Shown: positions 22,620 to 33,339 of the stretch, in pieces | Position numbering within the stretch: position 1 is the first letter of the stretch | Layout: the number at the start of each line of letters is the position of its first letter | Source of the DNA: Endomychus coccineus | Lineage: Eukaryota > Arthropoda > Insecta > Coleoptera > Endomychidae | Length of the DNA: 64,000 nucleotides | Direction: 5' to 3' | Assembly (NCBI GenBank): GCA_958510875.1 | Contig: OY294067.1 | Span: forward strand, 197,963,401-198,027,400 | Notes under the pieces: generated by a model | Database searches by the model: none | What the model saw: the letters and a program-made list of their open reading frames with translations, nothing else | Told to the model about the DNA's origin: nothing | Made by a program: the position numbers and the translations under genes

Positions 22620-23720
22620 CATATGTGGATCAAAGCTGCAGACTCACGTATGTTACATTCCATCTTTATTTCACCTCAATTATTTTTTCTGTCAATACTT
22701 CAATACTGCGCCCACATTCATCTTCTTACTTTTTCTTTCACTTTCTCCTATGACATATATATGTTTTTGATTTCGCTTGGTAACATGTTTCAATTATCCT
22801 GTGACGTCGGTGATCATTCCTATAGTCACTGGATTGTTATTGAAATATCGAATGAAATATTCGCTCGCGATTACTTCGTTGATTCAATTGGTACTATGTC
22901 TACTTTAATATGAATAAAATATGCTTTGTTGCAATTTTTTATATTATTGTTATGATTGACTGAAGGTATTTCATTCTACGCAAATCGCATTTCTAAATAA
23001 TATGTAGCCATTATGCTGATCCTATATTAATTCGAATTCAAAATTGTTTCTTGTCATCTTATTCATTACAATAATACTTGTAGGAAAAAAGTTTCCTGAA
23101 CCTCGTCAGATATCCAACATTCACTAATAATATAACTAAACTTCAATGCCTTTTACTTATAGCCATCTTAGAAAAATTTCCGCGTGTTCAATGCTTTATA
23201 CATATTGTAATAAGAAATGGTTTCCATCCTGGAATAACCATATGTTAACCACATTATCGTTGGTCTAACATTTACCAATTCTGAATGGTTTTCTGAGATA
23301 ATTCCCCCTGGCAATAATATATTCAATAGATTCAATTCAACTATTGAAAGTCGTATACTACTGAAATATATCAATATTGTTCAATACTACTAAATTAATA
23401 AATCAATAAATTAAAATTTTTCATAACCCTACTCAAATTATACACAGCGGTGCATATTTGCATGCTGTTTTTCTCTGCATTTCTACTAGGAAGATATAGT
23501 ACATAATTATTATAACGAATAACGAACATATGTGTTGTTCCTGTGGAAATTTGGCTGTCCGGGCTGCGTTTCTCCATTTGGTCTCTTGTATCTCATATTG
23601 CAGCACATAGTCAATATAAATTTTCATGTTTGAATTACTTGCTTGCATTTTGCTATTCCATATTCAATTTCCAATTCCAATTTCAATTTCAAATTCCAAA
23701 TCCATAATGCCATGTGCCAT
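22620..23720. other. AT-rich non-coding stretch
   Basis: Short frames only. A LINE fragment repeat (CATATGTGGATCAAAG...) at 22,620-22,640 echoes 22,533-22,550. Otherwise nothing supported. Confidence 0.35.
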
Positions 23721-23722
23721 GT

Positions 23723-23880
23723 TCCATATACGTTCCTGCGGATAGGCAGCGGTTCGTTTCTTTTTTCTTAGAAAGAAAACAGATGGGGATCGCCATGCGG
23801 GGATCACTTCCATATACGTTCCTCCAGTTCGTTCCTCCTTCTTCCTTAGAAAAACTGGTATGGATCGCCATGTGGGGATC
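23723..23880. repeat. Two-copy direct repeat, about 80 bp
   Basis: Two diverged tandem copies: each runs CCATATACGTTCCT, GGTTCGTTTC or GTTCGTTCCTCC, a TTCTTAGAAA block and ATGGGGATCGCCATGCGGGG or ATGGATCGCCATGTGGGG followed by ATCA. A low-complexity TTCCAATTTCAATTTC tract precedes it. Confidence 0.6.
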
Positions 23881-23997
23881 AGCTCTTGATGACTGTTTGC
23901 CATAAGCTGATCGGTGGTTCTTTGGGACACAGGGATTAAAACATTCAGTTTATAGAAGGGGCTGCACCTTAGTGAACTTTGAGCTCGACGTCATAAT

Positions 23998-24342
23998 GAC
24001 TCGATATCTTACTCAACACAACAATACAATCAATCCATAATCAATAGTAATCTTAATGCCTAATAATTATATATATGTATCAGTCTTTCAATAACTAGTT
24101 AGAGTCTGAGATTTTCACACACGGATGTCAGGGTCCCTTGTTGTGTAGCTTATACTAAAAAATTTGTTCATATCATTACAAGGTGATCATAACACTAAAC
24201 ATATTGCTTATGTATTCCTTATGCATTTACGAACATATGGATTATATGTATTTTATAATAGAAATAAGGTTGTATTTGCTATTTGAGGGATCTCAGGTAA
24301 TCTCATATAGGGATGGAAGATTCTTATACTACAGTTTTTTTT
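23998..24342. repeat. Dispersed repeat matching both flanks of the LTR element region
   Basis: The left part (23,998-24,080) copies 17,020-17,100, including CTCAACACAACAATACAATC and the following CATAATCAAT. The right part (24,266-24,342) copies 20,395-20,475. In this copy only about 185 bases lie between the two blocks, whereas about 3.3 kb including the LTR element lie between them in the other. It may approximate the state before the LTR insertion. Confidence 0.45.
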
Positions 24343-26460
24343 TCTTTGAATATACTGGGAACGTATTTGAAAGTATCGCGCCGAATTATATTCCTAGAAT
24401 CAAATATAAAGGTTGATCAGACTTTTATTGCATGCAGATAAGGATACATATCTTCGGGTATGAAACTCAATTTCGAGAACTCGATACTTCTGAAAATTCC
24501 ACTTTAAATTTGAAGTAACAAGTAATTACACAAATATCGAGTTCGAAAAGGCTGGTCAGTTTGCTTAATTCAATGCAACAAGTAATTTGTATATCAGAGC
24601 ACTTCCAAATTTATTTGAGATCCTAGTGTATACGCAAATAACCGGCTATAATAATTGCGAGCATCGAGGCAACTGGCTGCTAACGATGGATCATTTATAT
24701 TGGTTACATGATGAAATTTCCTGGTCCTGGTACCGTTGTTGGTTTCATTGCAACCACAGCATCATTTCAATCTAAGTGATCCGTCAAAAAGTTGGATGAA
24801 TTCATAATCAGATTTACATACAATACAAATTCATACGTACTCTGTAACTTTCCAAAATATTTGCCTTTGTCAACGAACAACTATTGAGATATGGAGATAA
24901 ATGTGAATGAATTGAAATTATTGAACCTGATTAAATTCTAAGCCAAATCAACCGAACGTATTCTCGATTCTATACAAGAAATAACGAATCACTAAAAATC
25001 ATAAATAAGACTTGCATACCAATTGAAAATAAGTTTTTCTATCTACAACATAATAATTATTAACAATTGTGAGTTTCATTCACATTGATCATAAACCTTA
25101 TCATTGTCACGTATCTGGCGAGACCCAGCTATGACATAACTTTTGTTCACTATTCAAACTCCACTTGATTATTTATTCATGAATTTATTGAATCTAGTGA
25201 ACATAATTCTCATAGATTACGTCAATTACTTTGTAGGTGACTAGGACACGATACGTGGAATTTTTCATTTGTCGTCATTCGGAGTCATTACACAATAGGA
25301 AATAACTGTGATCCGTAGCTCACTAACTTCCTTAACTAGTAGGAACCGAAAATATATAGCTAATAGTTAGAAACAGATAAAGGCGTGGAAGGAACTCTGA
25401 ATCAGTTCGATGGAAGGGTTGTTTGAATTGACAGTTATCAGTGAGGCATTTTCTTCGAAGTCTAACATTGTCCAAAAACCAACAAGTCAAAATTTTAAGG
25501 AACTATCTTGCGTAGACCTGCCTAAGTAGGTTGAACATTGAGTCCGGTATATCAACAGCTAATTCTCTCGCTATGATCAAAATATTAACTATATTGGTAA
25601 GTGGAATTAGACCTGCTTGTTCATTGATATTATTCATGATAGGTGGTGTCATTAATGTCAATATTAGGCCAGTAAAATAAGCAGGAGTAGAAGACCAAAA
25701 TGATGATTCGGATTCCTACGATGATGTAGTATTGTAGTAACATAACTTTTTTTTAGCAGACTTATCATATTATACATGCTTTCAGTAACTACAAAACGTC
25801 TATGGGTTAGGCAAGTTTGTCTTAATTTTTTTTATGGGAATAATAAGGAAGGCTGAGAGTTTGGCGTAATTTTATAGTAAATATTCCCATAATTTTCATG
25901 AGAACTTGCGAATATAGAGCAGTGTAAGGTCCCTTATTATGTATGTAGATATGTGCAAAACTCACATAAAAGTATGGTATGTAACGTTCCATGAAACGAT
26001 ATTCAAATAGGATCTGATTCATGTCAGCAGTTTATTGGTTAGACATGTCAAGTCGAAACTACCCAAGTCTTGATAGTGTGAATCAAAGAATTTTTATTCT
26101 CGGATGCAGTGTGTCTATGTTTCAAAAAGTTTTAAGTTGTCGATATAACATGCGAAGGAAGTCGTAGACGACCAACACGTGACTTTCCTCAACAGTTGAA
26201 AGTTTTGCATCCCATAGGTAGGCCAATGAGTAAAGAAAAGAAAAAAATATGTTATCCTCATCAAAACACATAACACCCATTCATCATAACTTTAACAGAA
26301 TCGAAATAGAAAAAGAAAAAATCAATAACCAGAGGCAACAGACGAGAATCATGGGAGTAAATGAGCTCATGTTTATTCATGCATTTTAGTTTCAATGAAT
26401 CTTTGTTGATAATATTTAAATCATCCTGTTTTCTATAATATGAACATTAGGCATGATGCT
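24343..26460. other. AT-rich stretch, one small candidate only
   Basis: Mostly non-coding. The only item worth naming is the small frame at 25,573-25,737, listed separately. Confidence 0.35.
25573..25737 (+). other. Possible remnant of a small secreted-peptide gene
   Basis: A 55-codon frame with one internal TAA (25,681 region). The first part (MIKILTILVSG then CSLILFMIGG) is strongly hydrophobic, like a signal peptide. The part after the stop is acidic (AGVEDQNDDSDSYDDVVL) and ends at TAG. A GTAAGT donor-like sequence follows codon 8, so splicing could alter the reading. Too short for confidence; chance is a real alternative. Confidence 0.15.
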
Positions 26461-27224
26461 GATGGAAAATGAAAACCTCTTGGTTTACTAAAGAAGTATG
26501 GTCTCAACGTTATCTTCACTTCAATTCCGTTGCACCAGCTTGTTATAAAAAAAGTGTCATAAACAGCCTTACAGATCGCGCGATAAAATTGTCCCACGCA
26601 GATGACCGCCCCAAAAATTTAAAAATTGTTCGTACTACACTAGAATTGAATGGCTACCCAAAAACTTTTTTCAATCCTATCATTAAAGAAAGAATAAACA
26701 AAATCTATAATGGTTCGTCTAATAAAAATAACATAAAAGGTAATACAGACAATTTTATAACTCTACCTTACATTCCGGAGACCTCAGAGAAAATCAAAAA
26801 ATGTTTGAAAAAGTATGATATAAATGTAGCGCATAAACCTACTAACTGTGTTGGGAAATATTTCTCAAATCTAAAACCGTTAATACCCAAAGATAAACAA
26901 ACCCACACAGTGTATAAATTGAATTGTTTAGATTGTGATGGAACCTATACTGGAATCTCTAAACAATATTTACAAAAAAGAATGTACGGCCATAAATATA
27001 GCACAAGAAATAACAACTTAGAAAATTCCACCGCCCTTGCTAAGCATTGCTTTGATTATAACCATCAATTTGATTACAAAAATGTTAACATCTTAACTAA
27101 GGAAACTAATTATTATAAAAGATCTATCCTGGAGATGATTCACATAAAACGGGACCCCAAATCTGTAAATCATAGGGTAGACACACAAAATCTAAGTCAT
27201 ATTTATACTAATTTGATTAAATAA
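26460..27224 (+). CDS. Penelope-like element: RT end and GIY-YIG endonuclease
   Basis: This frame encodes the C-terminal part of a Penelope-like retroelement polyprotein. The first 60 residues match the post-catalytic RT region (SWFTKEVWSQRYLHFNS, then CYKKSVINSLTDRAIKLS). The C-terminal half is the GIY-YIG nuclease: VYKLNCLDCDGTYTGISKQ holds the paired Tyr motifs, followed by an EH-like segment and RSILEMIHIKRD with the conserved Glu. The 251 codons are unbroken. The RT palm is absent, so the copy is 5'-truncated. A hammerhead ribozyme follows 0.4 kb downstream, as expected for the terminal repeat of such elements. Confidence 0.8.
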
Positions 27225-27629
27225 TCTCTTGCAAATTCTTACATACGTCTTTATAAGTGTAGAAAATGTTTTTAGGAAGAATTCGTAATTGTTATTTCCC
27301 AGTACAGGCCTGAAACCGTTCTTAAGGGCCTTGTCATAAATCGTACACATCTGGTTTCGAAAGTAGATACTTGACAAATAACTTCGTTCTTCTCATTTTT
27401 TGTGAGAATACCAATCAATATGCACTCATATATTTTAATAATATTACTGAATAGCGGATTCTTACTACAAAAAAATAATTTTTTATACATTAATTCTGAC
27501 GATACAATTCGATTATTCGTGGTTCTGTTCGTTTCGACGGCGTGGGCTCTTTTAATTGAAGTTTAATTGTGCGATTTGGACGCTTGTGCTATAATTAGTT
27601 TTAATAAACCCCCTTTTTAGACATAGTGA
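27225..27629 (+). other. Presumed terminal-repeat region of the Penelope-like element
   Basis: Non-coding sequence between the GIY-YIG ORF and the hammerhead. The minus-strand frames here are not gene-like. I treat it as the element's 3' non-coding part. Confidence 0.4.
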
Positions 27630-27671
27630 GTCTTCTGATGATGGTCGTGAGACCGAAACGTACGTAAAGAC
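27630..27671 (+). ncRNA. Minimal hammerhead ribozyme (type I, Penelope-like)
   Basis: All core parts are present in order. GTCTT (27,630-27,634) is stem I 5' strand; CTGATGA is the first core box; GGTC-GTGA-GACC is stem II with a tetraloop; GAAA is the second core box; CGTACGTA is a very short stem III ending in the cleavage triplet GTA; AAGAC (27,667-27,671) is the stem I 3' strand, complementary to GTCTT. Predicted cleavage is after 27,666. Short stem III hammerheads of this kind are known in Penelope-like elements, where they may cleave as dimers. Assignment is from the sequence pattern alone. Confidence 0.8.
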
Positions 27672-27984
27672 GAATAGTTAAAACAAAGTGTTATTGTGAC
27701 CTATTTCCCGAGAATTTTTATATATAGTTTTCTATAATATTTTAATAAATACTACTCGCAAATATCGTTGGAGCTGAGCTCACCTGTTCATCACCCGTTT
27801 CACTTTGTATCTTTCTTGAAACTTAAGATTGCTACGATTATTGTAATTGATTTAGGAAACCAATACTTCTCACAATGTGAGCAAACTAAATTAATGTTCA
27901 CTTGATGAGTCGCAATTTTCAAATACTACTCGAACTATGGATTTCATTAGCCTTCATGAATCCGTGGTCAAAAACTAACATTAA
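27672..27984. other. AT-rich spacer
   Basis: No gene. A TTAA at 27,981-27,984 marks the likely left target site of the piggyBac element that follows. Confidence 0.4.
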
Positions 27985-28290
27985 AAACCGAGTGGGGTGC
28001 AAATGTACCACAAAATTTTTTTGGCTTATCATTATTCTTTTAATGTTATATTTGAGGAATATTCAAAATAAAACACATTCTGCTTATAGAAAATCTATTT
28101 TACATGAAAAAGTTGTAAGCATTGATAATGAGTAAGCACATTTTGAAAAATATTATGAAATGATAAGATATAATAAAAACAAAAATGATTATGAAAAAAG
28201 AACAATAATTTTGGTGACATTGTAAATAATAATTTGATTATCACAATTGTTACAAACTGTTATATTTTTTGAATGTTCTGCACATACAAA

Positions 28291-29738
28291 CTAATTACAT
28301 CGAATACAAAACTTTCGAGATTTCTTGTCTTCACGTCTGTCGCATAAGAAGCATCGCTGCTGTCTGCCAATAACAGGAACAGGTTGTTCGTTTCTTACGT
28401 TTAATAGTTTATTACTTTTTCTTTGTGTCGTGAATTCCTTTGCCAATTTATCTGTTGTGTCCACTGTACCCTTTGTTTTATTGTATTGTAAGATGATGTC
28501 TGGTTTGTAATTAGTTTCCTCTCCACTTATTTTGTCATCGATATGTTCTGTCGATAAAAGAATAACTGCCGCATTTTTTTTTGTTACGTAGGAAAATGAG
28601 GTCTTAGCTACCATAAAAGCGAACATGGTTGGAAATTCCTTTCTATATCTTGCTGGAAGTAGTTCTTTTGAAATATGAGGTTCATTTTCACGCAGTATAC
28701 CACACAAGGTGACGTTTTTATCCAAAAGCTTATTGGTTAGCTCAATACTGGTAGAAAAATTATCAGTAGTTATTCCATATCCTGTAGATAAACGGTTTAC
28801 AAGGTCCATCACTACCCTTTGTCCTTGGCCTTTCTCTGGTTTGTTTCCTACTTTACCTGAATAAGGTTGCATATTTACTGTATATGCTGGATTACAATCA
28901 ACCAAAGCCCGAATTTTAAAGCCGTACTTGTCCGGCTTACTCTTCATGTAAACCCGAAAAGGAGCCTTGCTTCGGAATACGACTAACTGCTCATATACGC
29001 ACAAGTGTCCAAATGGATTTAAAGAATTTCCGCAATTTGATACAAAACCATCAAAAACATCTCTGATTGGTGCTAATTTATAAGTGCGTCTCCTTTCTTC
29101 TCTTGTTTCAAAATTGTCGAATCTTAGAAAGCACATAATCTGTTGGAATCTGTTGCGAGACAAGGCAGATGATACCAGAGGCCGACATAAAGTTGGATCT
29201 TGGCTCCATAGCATATATTGGCTCTTTCGCTGCGTGCCAGGCTCCTAAAATAAAAAGCAGACCAATAAATGCTTCCAGTTCTTCTTGCACAAAAGGAGAA
29301 AATGGATCCTCATTTCTCGCATGATATGATTCGGCTTTTCTATTCGTCTCCGATGAAATCACATGCATAATATCTTGTGAAACAAAATAGTTCAAAAGCT
29401 TCTTTTATGGTGAAAAATTGGGAACTATATCTAGTCAAAGTTGTTAAAACCTCTTGAATATTACATTTTCTTCTCTTCATCCTCGTAGTAAGTGGAACTT
29501 TTGCCCACACACTACCATCTTTAGAAGAATAAGTTGGATGATCAGTATCAAATTTTACTGACGGGTCTAGTTCATCTGTAGAATCTGTCAACTCAATTCC
29601 ACTATCACTAACTTGCAAGACGTCATCTATCTCATCAGTTTCAGTCAGTATGTTAGTCCCTTCAATTTCACTTAAGCCATCCTCTAGCGCCAAATCATTG
29701 AAACAACTATCGTTATCGTCCCTTTCTAGTATCGCCAA
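28291..29738 (-). pseudogene. piggyBac-type transposase
   Basis: Three frames with two frameshifts (near 29,390 and 29,200) form one transposase: an acidic N-terminus (29,738-29,340), a middle part (29,395-29,108) and the DDE core (29,214-28,291). Core motifs: SRNRFQQIMCFLRFDN, SKAPFRVYMKSKPDKYGFKI, GYGITTDNFSTSIEL (second catalytic Asp) and KTKGTVDTTDKLAKEF (third). The first catalytic position, expected as VDEQL, reads VYEQLV near 28,985, so the Asp is Tyr. After the third block the protein jumps to a C-terminal cysteine motif (RCFLCDRREDKKSRKFC), leaving out most of the usual intervening region. The copy is inactive on this evidence. Confidence 0.85.
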
Positions 29739-29844
29739 TAGTTCTTCGTCAGCTTATTTTCATTTCGAAACTTCCGGGGTTCACTCATTTTTATAGGCGC
29801 GTACTCGGCGATTTACTGTAAACGTGACTAAACACACTAAAATT

Positions 29845-29877
29845 GAAGAGTATAACTTCTAAAGGGTCTAAGTGCCA
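29845..29877 (+). repeat. Left inverted repeat of the DUF7869-type transposon
   Basis: 33 bases, GAAGAG...GTGCCA, inverted relative to 32,114-32,146 with one mismatch. Confidence 0.85.
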
Positions 29878-30009
29878 TATATTCAAAAATCTATATTTTG
29901 CTTGAAAACGTGCCAACCCCAATGCATCTGAAAAGGGTCTATATGCATTAGAAACTGCAAAGGCTTCTGCGATGCGTCGAAAGATGGCTCCACGTGTAAG
30001 TGCCACATC

Positions 30010-31930
30010 ATGTTTAATCAAAAAAGGGTCTATGTGCCACGCCACACTTACTTATTTCAATGTCATTATTGTCGTCAAGCAAGCAGCATTGCACGTGGTT
30101 CTCCAATAGAAAACCGTGAAAATTCTGTAGGCAATGGTGGCGTAGATGGAAGAAAAAGGCGTGAAAAAAATGCGGAGAGTATTGAAAATGAGAGAAAGAG
30201 ATTAAGATTATCTGGGAAGCGGTATAGAAACTACAAGGAAGCCTCAGTTCCTGAAAAGAACCCGCCAAAACAAAACGTGATAAGTTAACCTTACTTTAAG
30301 ACTTTGCAAACAATTAGTTCAGCCAAAAACAAAGTACTTACATTCTTGGGTTGATTCAAGTTGTTCCGATGAACAAGCGGCGGCATGGCGAATATGATGA
30401 TCCTAGGGAAAGTCGCAGGCAATGTACAGTATACTACACCATTCCCGATGGCACAGGGAAGCATATCCAAGTTTGTCGTAAAACCTTTTCAAATATATTT
30501 GCGTTATCCCATAAAAGGGTACAAGTATTAGTAGGAAAGAAAGAGAAAAGGGAAACTATTTATAAGGATTGCAGAGGGCAAGCAAATAAACCACGAAAAT
30601 ATTTTCCTCGTTTAAGAGAGCAAACAAAAGCTTACATTAATGCATTGCCCAAAGAGGAAAACCACTACAGCAGGAACAAATCGTCCAAAGAATTCCTTAG
30701 TGCAGGCCTTAATATGAACAGATTATTTATAGCTTTTAAAGAAAAATATCCTGATACTATAGCCACATACTGGTAATTTTCAGACATTTTCAAAAAAGAT
30801 TTTCCAAACTTAAGATTTGGTAAACCAAAGTCAGACACATGCTCCACCTGTGACCTATATCAAAACAAGATAAGGGCTGCTAGTGACAACATCAGCAAAC
30901 AGTCTTTTATCTCCAAATTAGAGTTGCATCATAGAAAGGCGGAAAAGGCAAGGAATGAAATGCAAAACGATGAGAAGGAATCACAAAAGCCAACAAGTGA
31001 CCGCTCAGTTTTATCAATAGATATGGAACAAGTTTTATTTATCCCAACGTTGACCCATAGCCAGATGTTTTATAGTCGGCAGCTCTCATGCTATAATCTT
31101 TGTGTTCACATGTCAAATAACGGAAATGCCTACATGCGCTTATGGAATGAGTCACTTACAGGAAGAGGAGGAAATGAAGTGGCATCGGCATTGTTAGCAG
31201 TACTGAATAAGAGAGATCTTCCAGTTGAGAGAAAACTTACTATATGGTCTGATAACTGCATCGGACAGGACAAAAATCGTATGCTTCTCTTTCTATTTAT
31301 TTATCTTGTAGCAAACAGCATATTCCAAGAAATTGGGCAGAAATTTTTACTAAGCGGCCATTCCTTCCTGCTATGCGATCGCAATTTTGCGCAGATCGAA
31401 AAAAGAAAAAAGTTAAGAAAAACTATGTGCCAACTGATTTAGAAAACACAATTAAAAGTGCTCGTCACCAAAATCCTTTTAATATAGTCCCTCTGGAGGC
31501 ACAACATTTCAGACTCAAATAAAGCCAGTAACACCATGTTAAATACGTCTAAACTAAACATTTCATCAGTTTGTTGGATGAGAATCGCAAATGAAAATCC
31601 TGGAAAAGTATTAACTAAAACGTCTTTTAGTAATTTGCAAAGTGGACTGTGTGTGATGTGATAAGAAAAGGTAGAAAATTAGAAGAGCTGAAGAATATGC
31701 CTCTTGAACAACTGCATTGCCAGAATAAAATATTCAAAGGAAAACTCAAAAATTTGCAAGACAGGCTCTACTATATTCCTTTAAAACATCTGACATTTTA
31801 CGAGAACCTTATTGAGAAGACCCAACGAGATTTAGCCGGAAACATGACTACCAGTACCCAATGGAAAAATATAAGCACCAGACTGAGACCATTTTTGTCT
31901 GAACTGACCATGGCACTCAGACACCTTTAA
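30010..31930 (+). pseudogene. DUF7869-type (DDE-like) transposon protein
   Basis: A family common in insect genomes and usually annotated only as DUF7869. The order is a basic N-terminus (GRKRREKNAESIENERKRLR), a VVPMNKRRHGEYDDPRESRR block, FPRLREQTKAYINALPKEEN, a CSTCDLYQNKIR cysteine pair, then an RNase H-like core. Candidate acidic residues are in SIDMEQVLF, IWSDNCIGQDKN and LLCDRNFAQIEK. The C-terminal part is at 31,649-31,930. Breaks: a stop or unspliced gap at 30,286-30,350, an in-frame TAA at 30,774-30,776, a frameshift in an A run near 31,400 and breaks at 31,520-31,650. That it is the element's transposase is inferred from its position inside inverted repeats and its DDE-like residues. 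Confidence 0.7.
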
Positions 31931-32113
31931 GGCAATTAAATTTAATTTTTTCTTTCGATGTGAGAATGTTGTTATTTTAAGTATATTATTAATTTGGTAA
32001 CATGTACTTTTCTATTTTGTCCGATAAAGAAATAAAACTTAATAAAAAATATATGTCAGTGGTTTCATTAATATTTTAAAGTATTTTTGTTGATTTTCTC
32101 AACTTCAGGATTT

Positions 32114-32146
32114 TGGCACTTAGACCCTTTAGAAGTTATACACTTC
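32114..32146 (-). repeat. Right inverted repeat of the DUF7869-type transposon
   Basis: TGGCACTTAGACCC...CACTTC, the inverted partner of 29,845-29,877, followed by AATT. Confidence 0.85.
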
Positions 32147-32296
32147 AATTATGAGATAAATACGTGCACAATGCCGCTATCAAATATATTGGGAATCCCC
32201 GAGAGCGTTGACGCCAAAACACGGGGATTTCCCGTCATTCGAACAATTCGGGGTTCATTTGTACCCCAGTTAGATTCCAACGTATGCGAAACTTAA

Positions 32297-32520
32297 ACCT
32301 GTCGTTACATACCGAGCGGGGTGCAGCTGGACCCCAGGGAACAAAACTCTCTATAATTAGTTACAATAAAAAGCTATTCATTCAAACTTTTTTGTATCAC
32401 TATAGAAATATATTTGAGAAACATAGCTCGGAGAAAATTAATTGAAAAAAAATATTTCAGAAAATATCCTCAAAAATTCATGTCTGGGGTGCAACTGTAC
32501 CCCGTTCGGGTTTACGAAGG
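32297..32520. mobile_element. 224-bp piggyBac-type MITE flanked by TTAA
   Basis: TTAA at 32,293-32,296 and 32,521-32,524 flank a segment whose ends are imperfect inverted repeats: ACCTGTCGTTACATACCGAG and, from the right end inward, CCTTCGTAAACCCGAACGGG. Both continue into GGGGTRCA...ACCCC. The terminal core resembles that of the adjacent piggyBac element, so the MITE was probably mobilised by a related transposase. No coding sequence. Confidence 0.7.
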
Positions 32521-32529
32521 TTAAATCAT

Positions 32530-33000
32530 TTTTAATGAATTGTTGTTGCATATGCAACTCTGGATCATTTGATCATTGAATTTCTTCTACTCAACCCCAA
32601 ATTATATTTATATTTCTATGCTGTATAGGATGTAGTGCGCTGTATTCTGTAGCTCATCTTGCGCTGTGAACTATACTCACAGCTACTGTGAATTCACGTC
32701 CCGGAAAACTGCGGTGTTAGACTGCTTTATTTTGATTTTATGGTTGGCATATTTATTAAAAAGGCAAATAGTATCCAAGAAATTTCGGAAATAAGTATTC
32801 CGGATTATTCAGAATGGCATTACTTCATCTCATATTTGATTTGCTTAAGGAGGACAAAATAGTTCACTGATGAAGCAATTAAACATTTTCGGAATTTTTA
32901 GTAACAGCATCTTGAGAGGCGAAATCTTCGAAGCTATCGAAACCCTCTTGAGTTGACACATTATCAACAAATTTACCAATAATTTAATCAACAGTATTTA
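32530..33000. repeat. Dispersed repeat, copy shared with 54,940-55,325
   Basis: Shared blocks include CTGTATAGGATGTAG against TTGTATAGGATTTGAG, ATTCTGTAGCTCATCTTGCG against ATTCTGTAGGTTATCTTGCG followed by TGTGAACTA, and TTAGTAACA followed by GCATCTT. Direct orientation. No gene. Confidence 0.5.
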
Positions 33001-33004
33001 TCCA

Positions 33005-33320
33005 CCTGCTCTTCAAAGAAGAAATTCAGGTAGATCTTCACACCTACAGGTAGTAGCCACACTGCATTTTGGATCATTTGGGTGAACTTGCATGAGGAAA
33101 TGTTCCATGAGTCGTTCAATTAATGACGAGTCTTTGCCTCTAGACTTCAAACGGAGCAGCAAATTCCGAGCTGGGGTGAAGAGGGGTAAACTGTGGTGCT
33201 TCCAAAGAATGGAGATTTGTCTGATCCCATGGAATACCAGCCGATAACTTTTCACAACACCTGCTACAAGTCATTCACACGTATAATGTGTGATAAGATT
33301 TTATTGGTTCGTACATATAC
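33005..33320 (+). pseudogene. Non-LTR retrotransposon fragment, first RT block
   Basis: Around 33,190-33,300 the plus strand reads VLPKNGDLSDPMEYQPIT followed by NTCYKSFTRIMCDKIL. This is the first conserved block of a LINE reverse transcriptase. Sequence upstream to about 33,005 is compatible with the preceding region but full of stops. It probably belongs to the same family as 34,085-34,440 and 49,528-50,985, but the blocks are not in the normal order, so it is either a separate copy or a rearranged piece. Confidence 0.6.
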
Positions 33321-33339
33321 TGAAAATGAAATAAAAATT

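Larger units (their letters stand above)
29845..32146 (+). mobile_element. DNA transposon with DUF7869-type gene and 33-bp inverted repeats
   Basis: Terminal inverted repeats of 33 bases at 29,845-29,877 and 32,114-32,146 agree at 32 of 33 positions (starting GAAGAGTATAACTTCTAAAG). Both ends are flanked by AATT (29,841-29,844; 32,147-32,150), which can be read as a 4-bp target duplication. The motif AAGGGTCTAWRTGCCA recurs inside the left end at 29,933-29,947 and 30,024-30,039, like transposase binding sites. A single plus-strand gene fills the element. It sits between the piggyBac transposase and the piggyBac right end. Confidence 0.7.
27985..32292 (-). mobile_element. piggyBac-type transposon with a second transposon nested in it
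   Basis: Left end: TTAA then AAACCGAGTGGGGTGCAAAT. Right end, read inward, has GGGGTACAAATGAACCCC (32,252-32,267) and reaches TTAA at 32,293-32,296. The core GGGGTRCAAATG is shared by both ends, but the spacing to TTAA differs (9 versus 25 bases), so the right boundary is provisional. The transposase gene is at 28,291-29,738. Removing the inner element (29,845-32,146 plus one AATT copy) leaves about 2.0 kb, near a usual piggyBac size. Confidence 0.6.
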
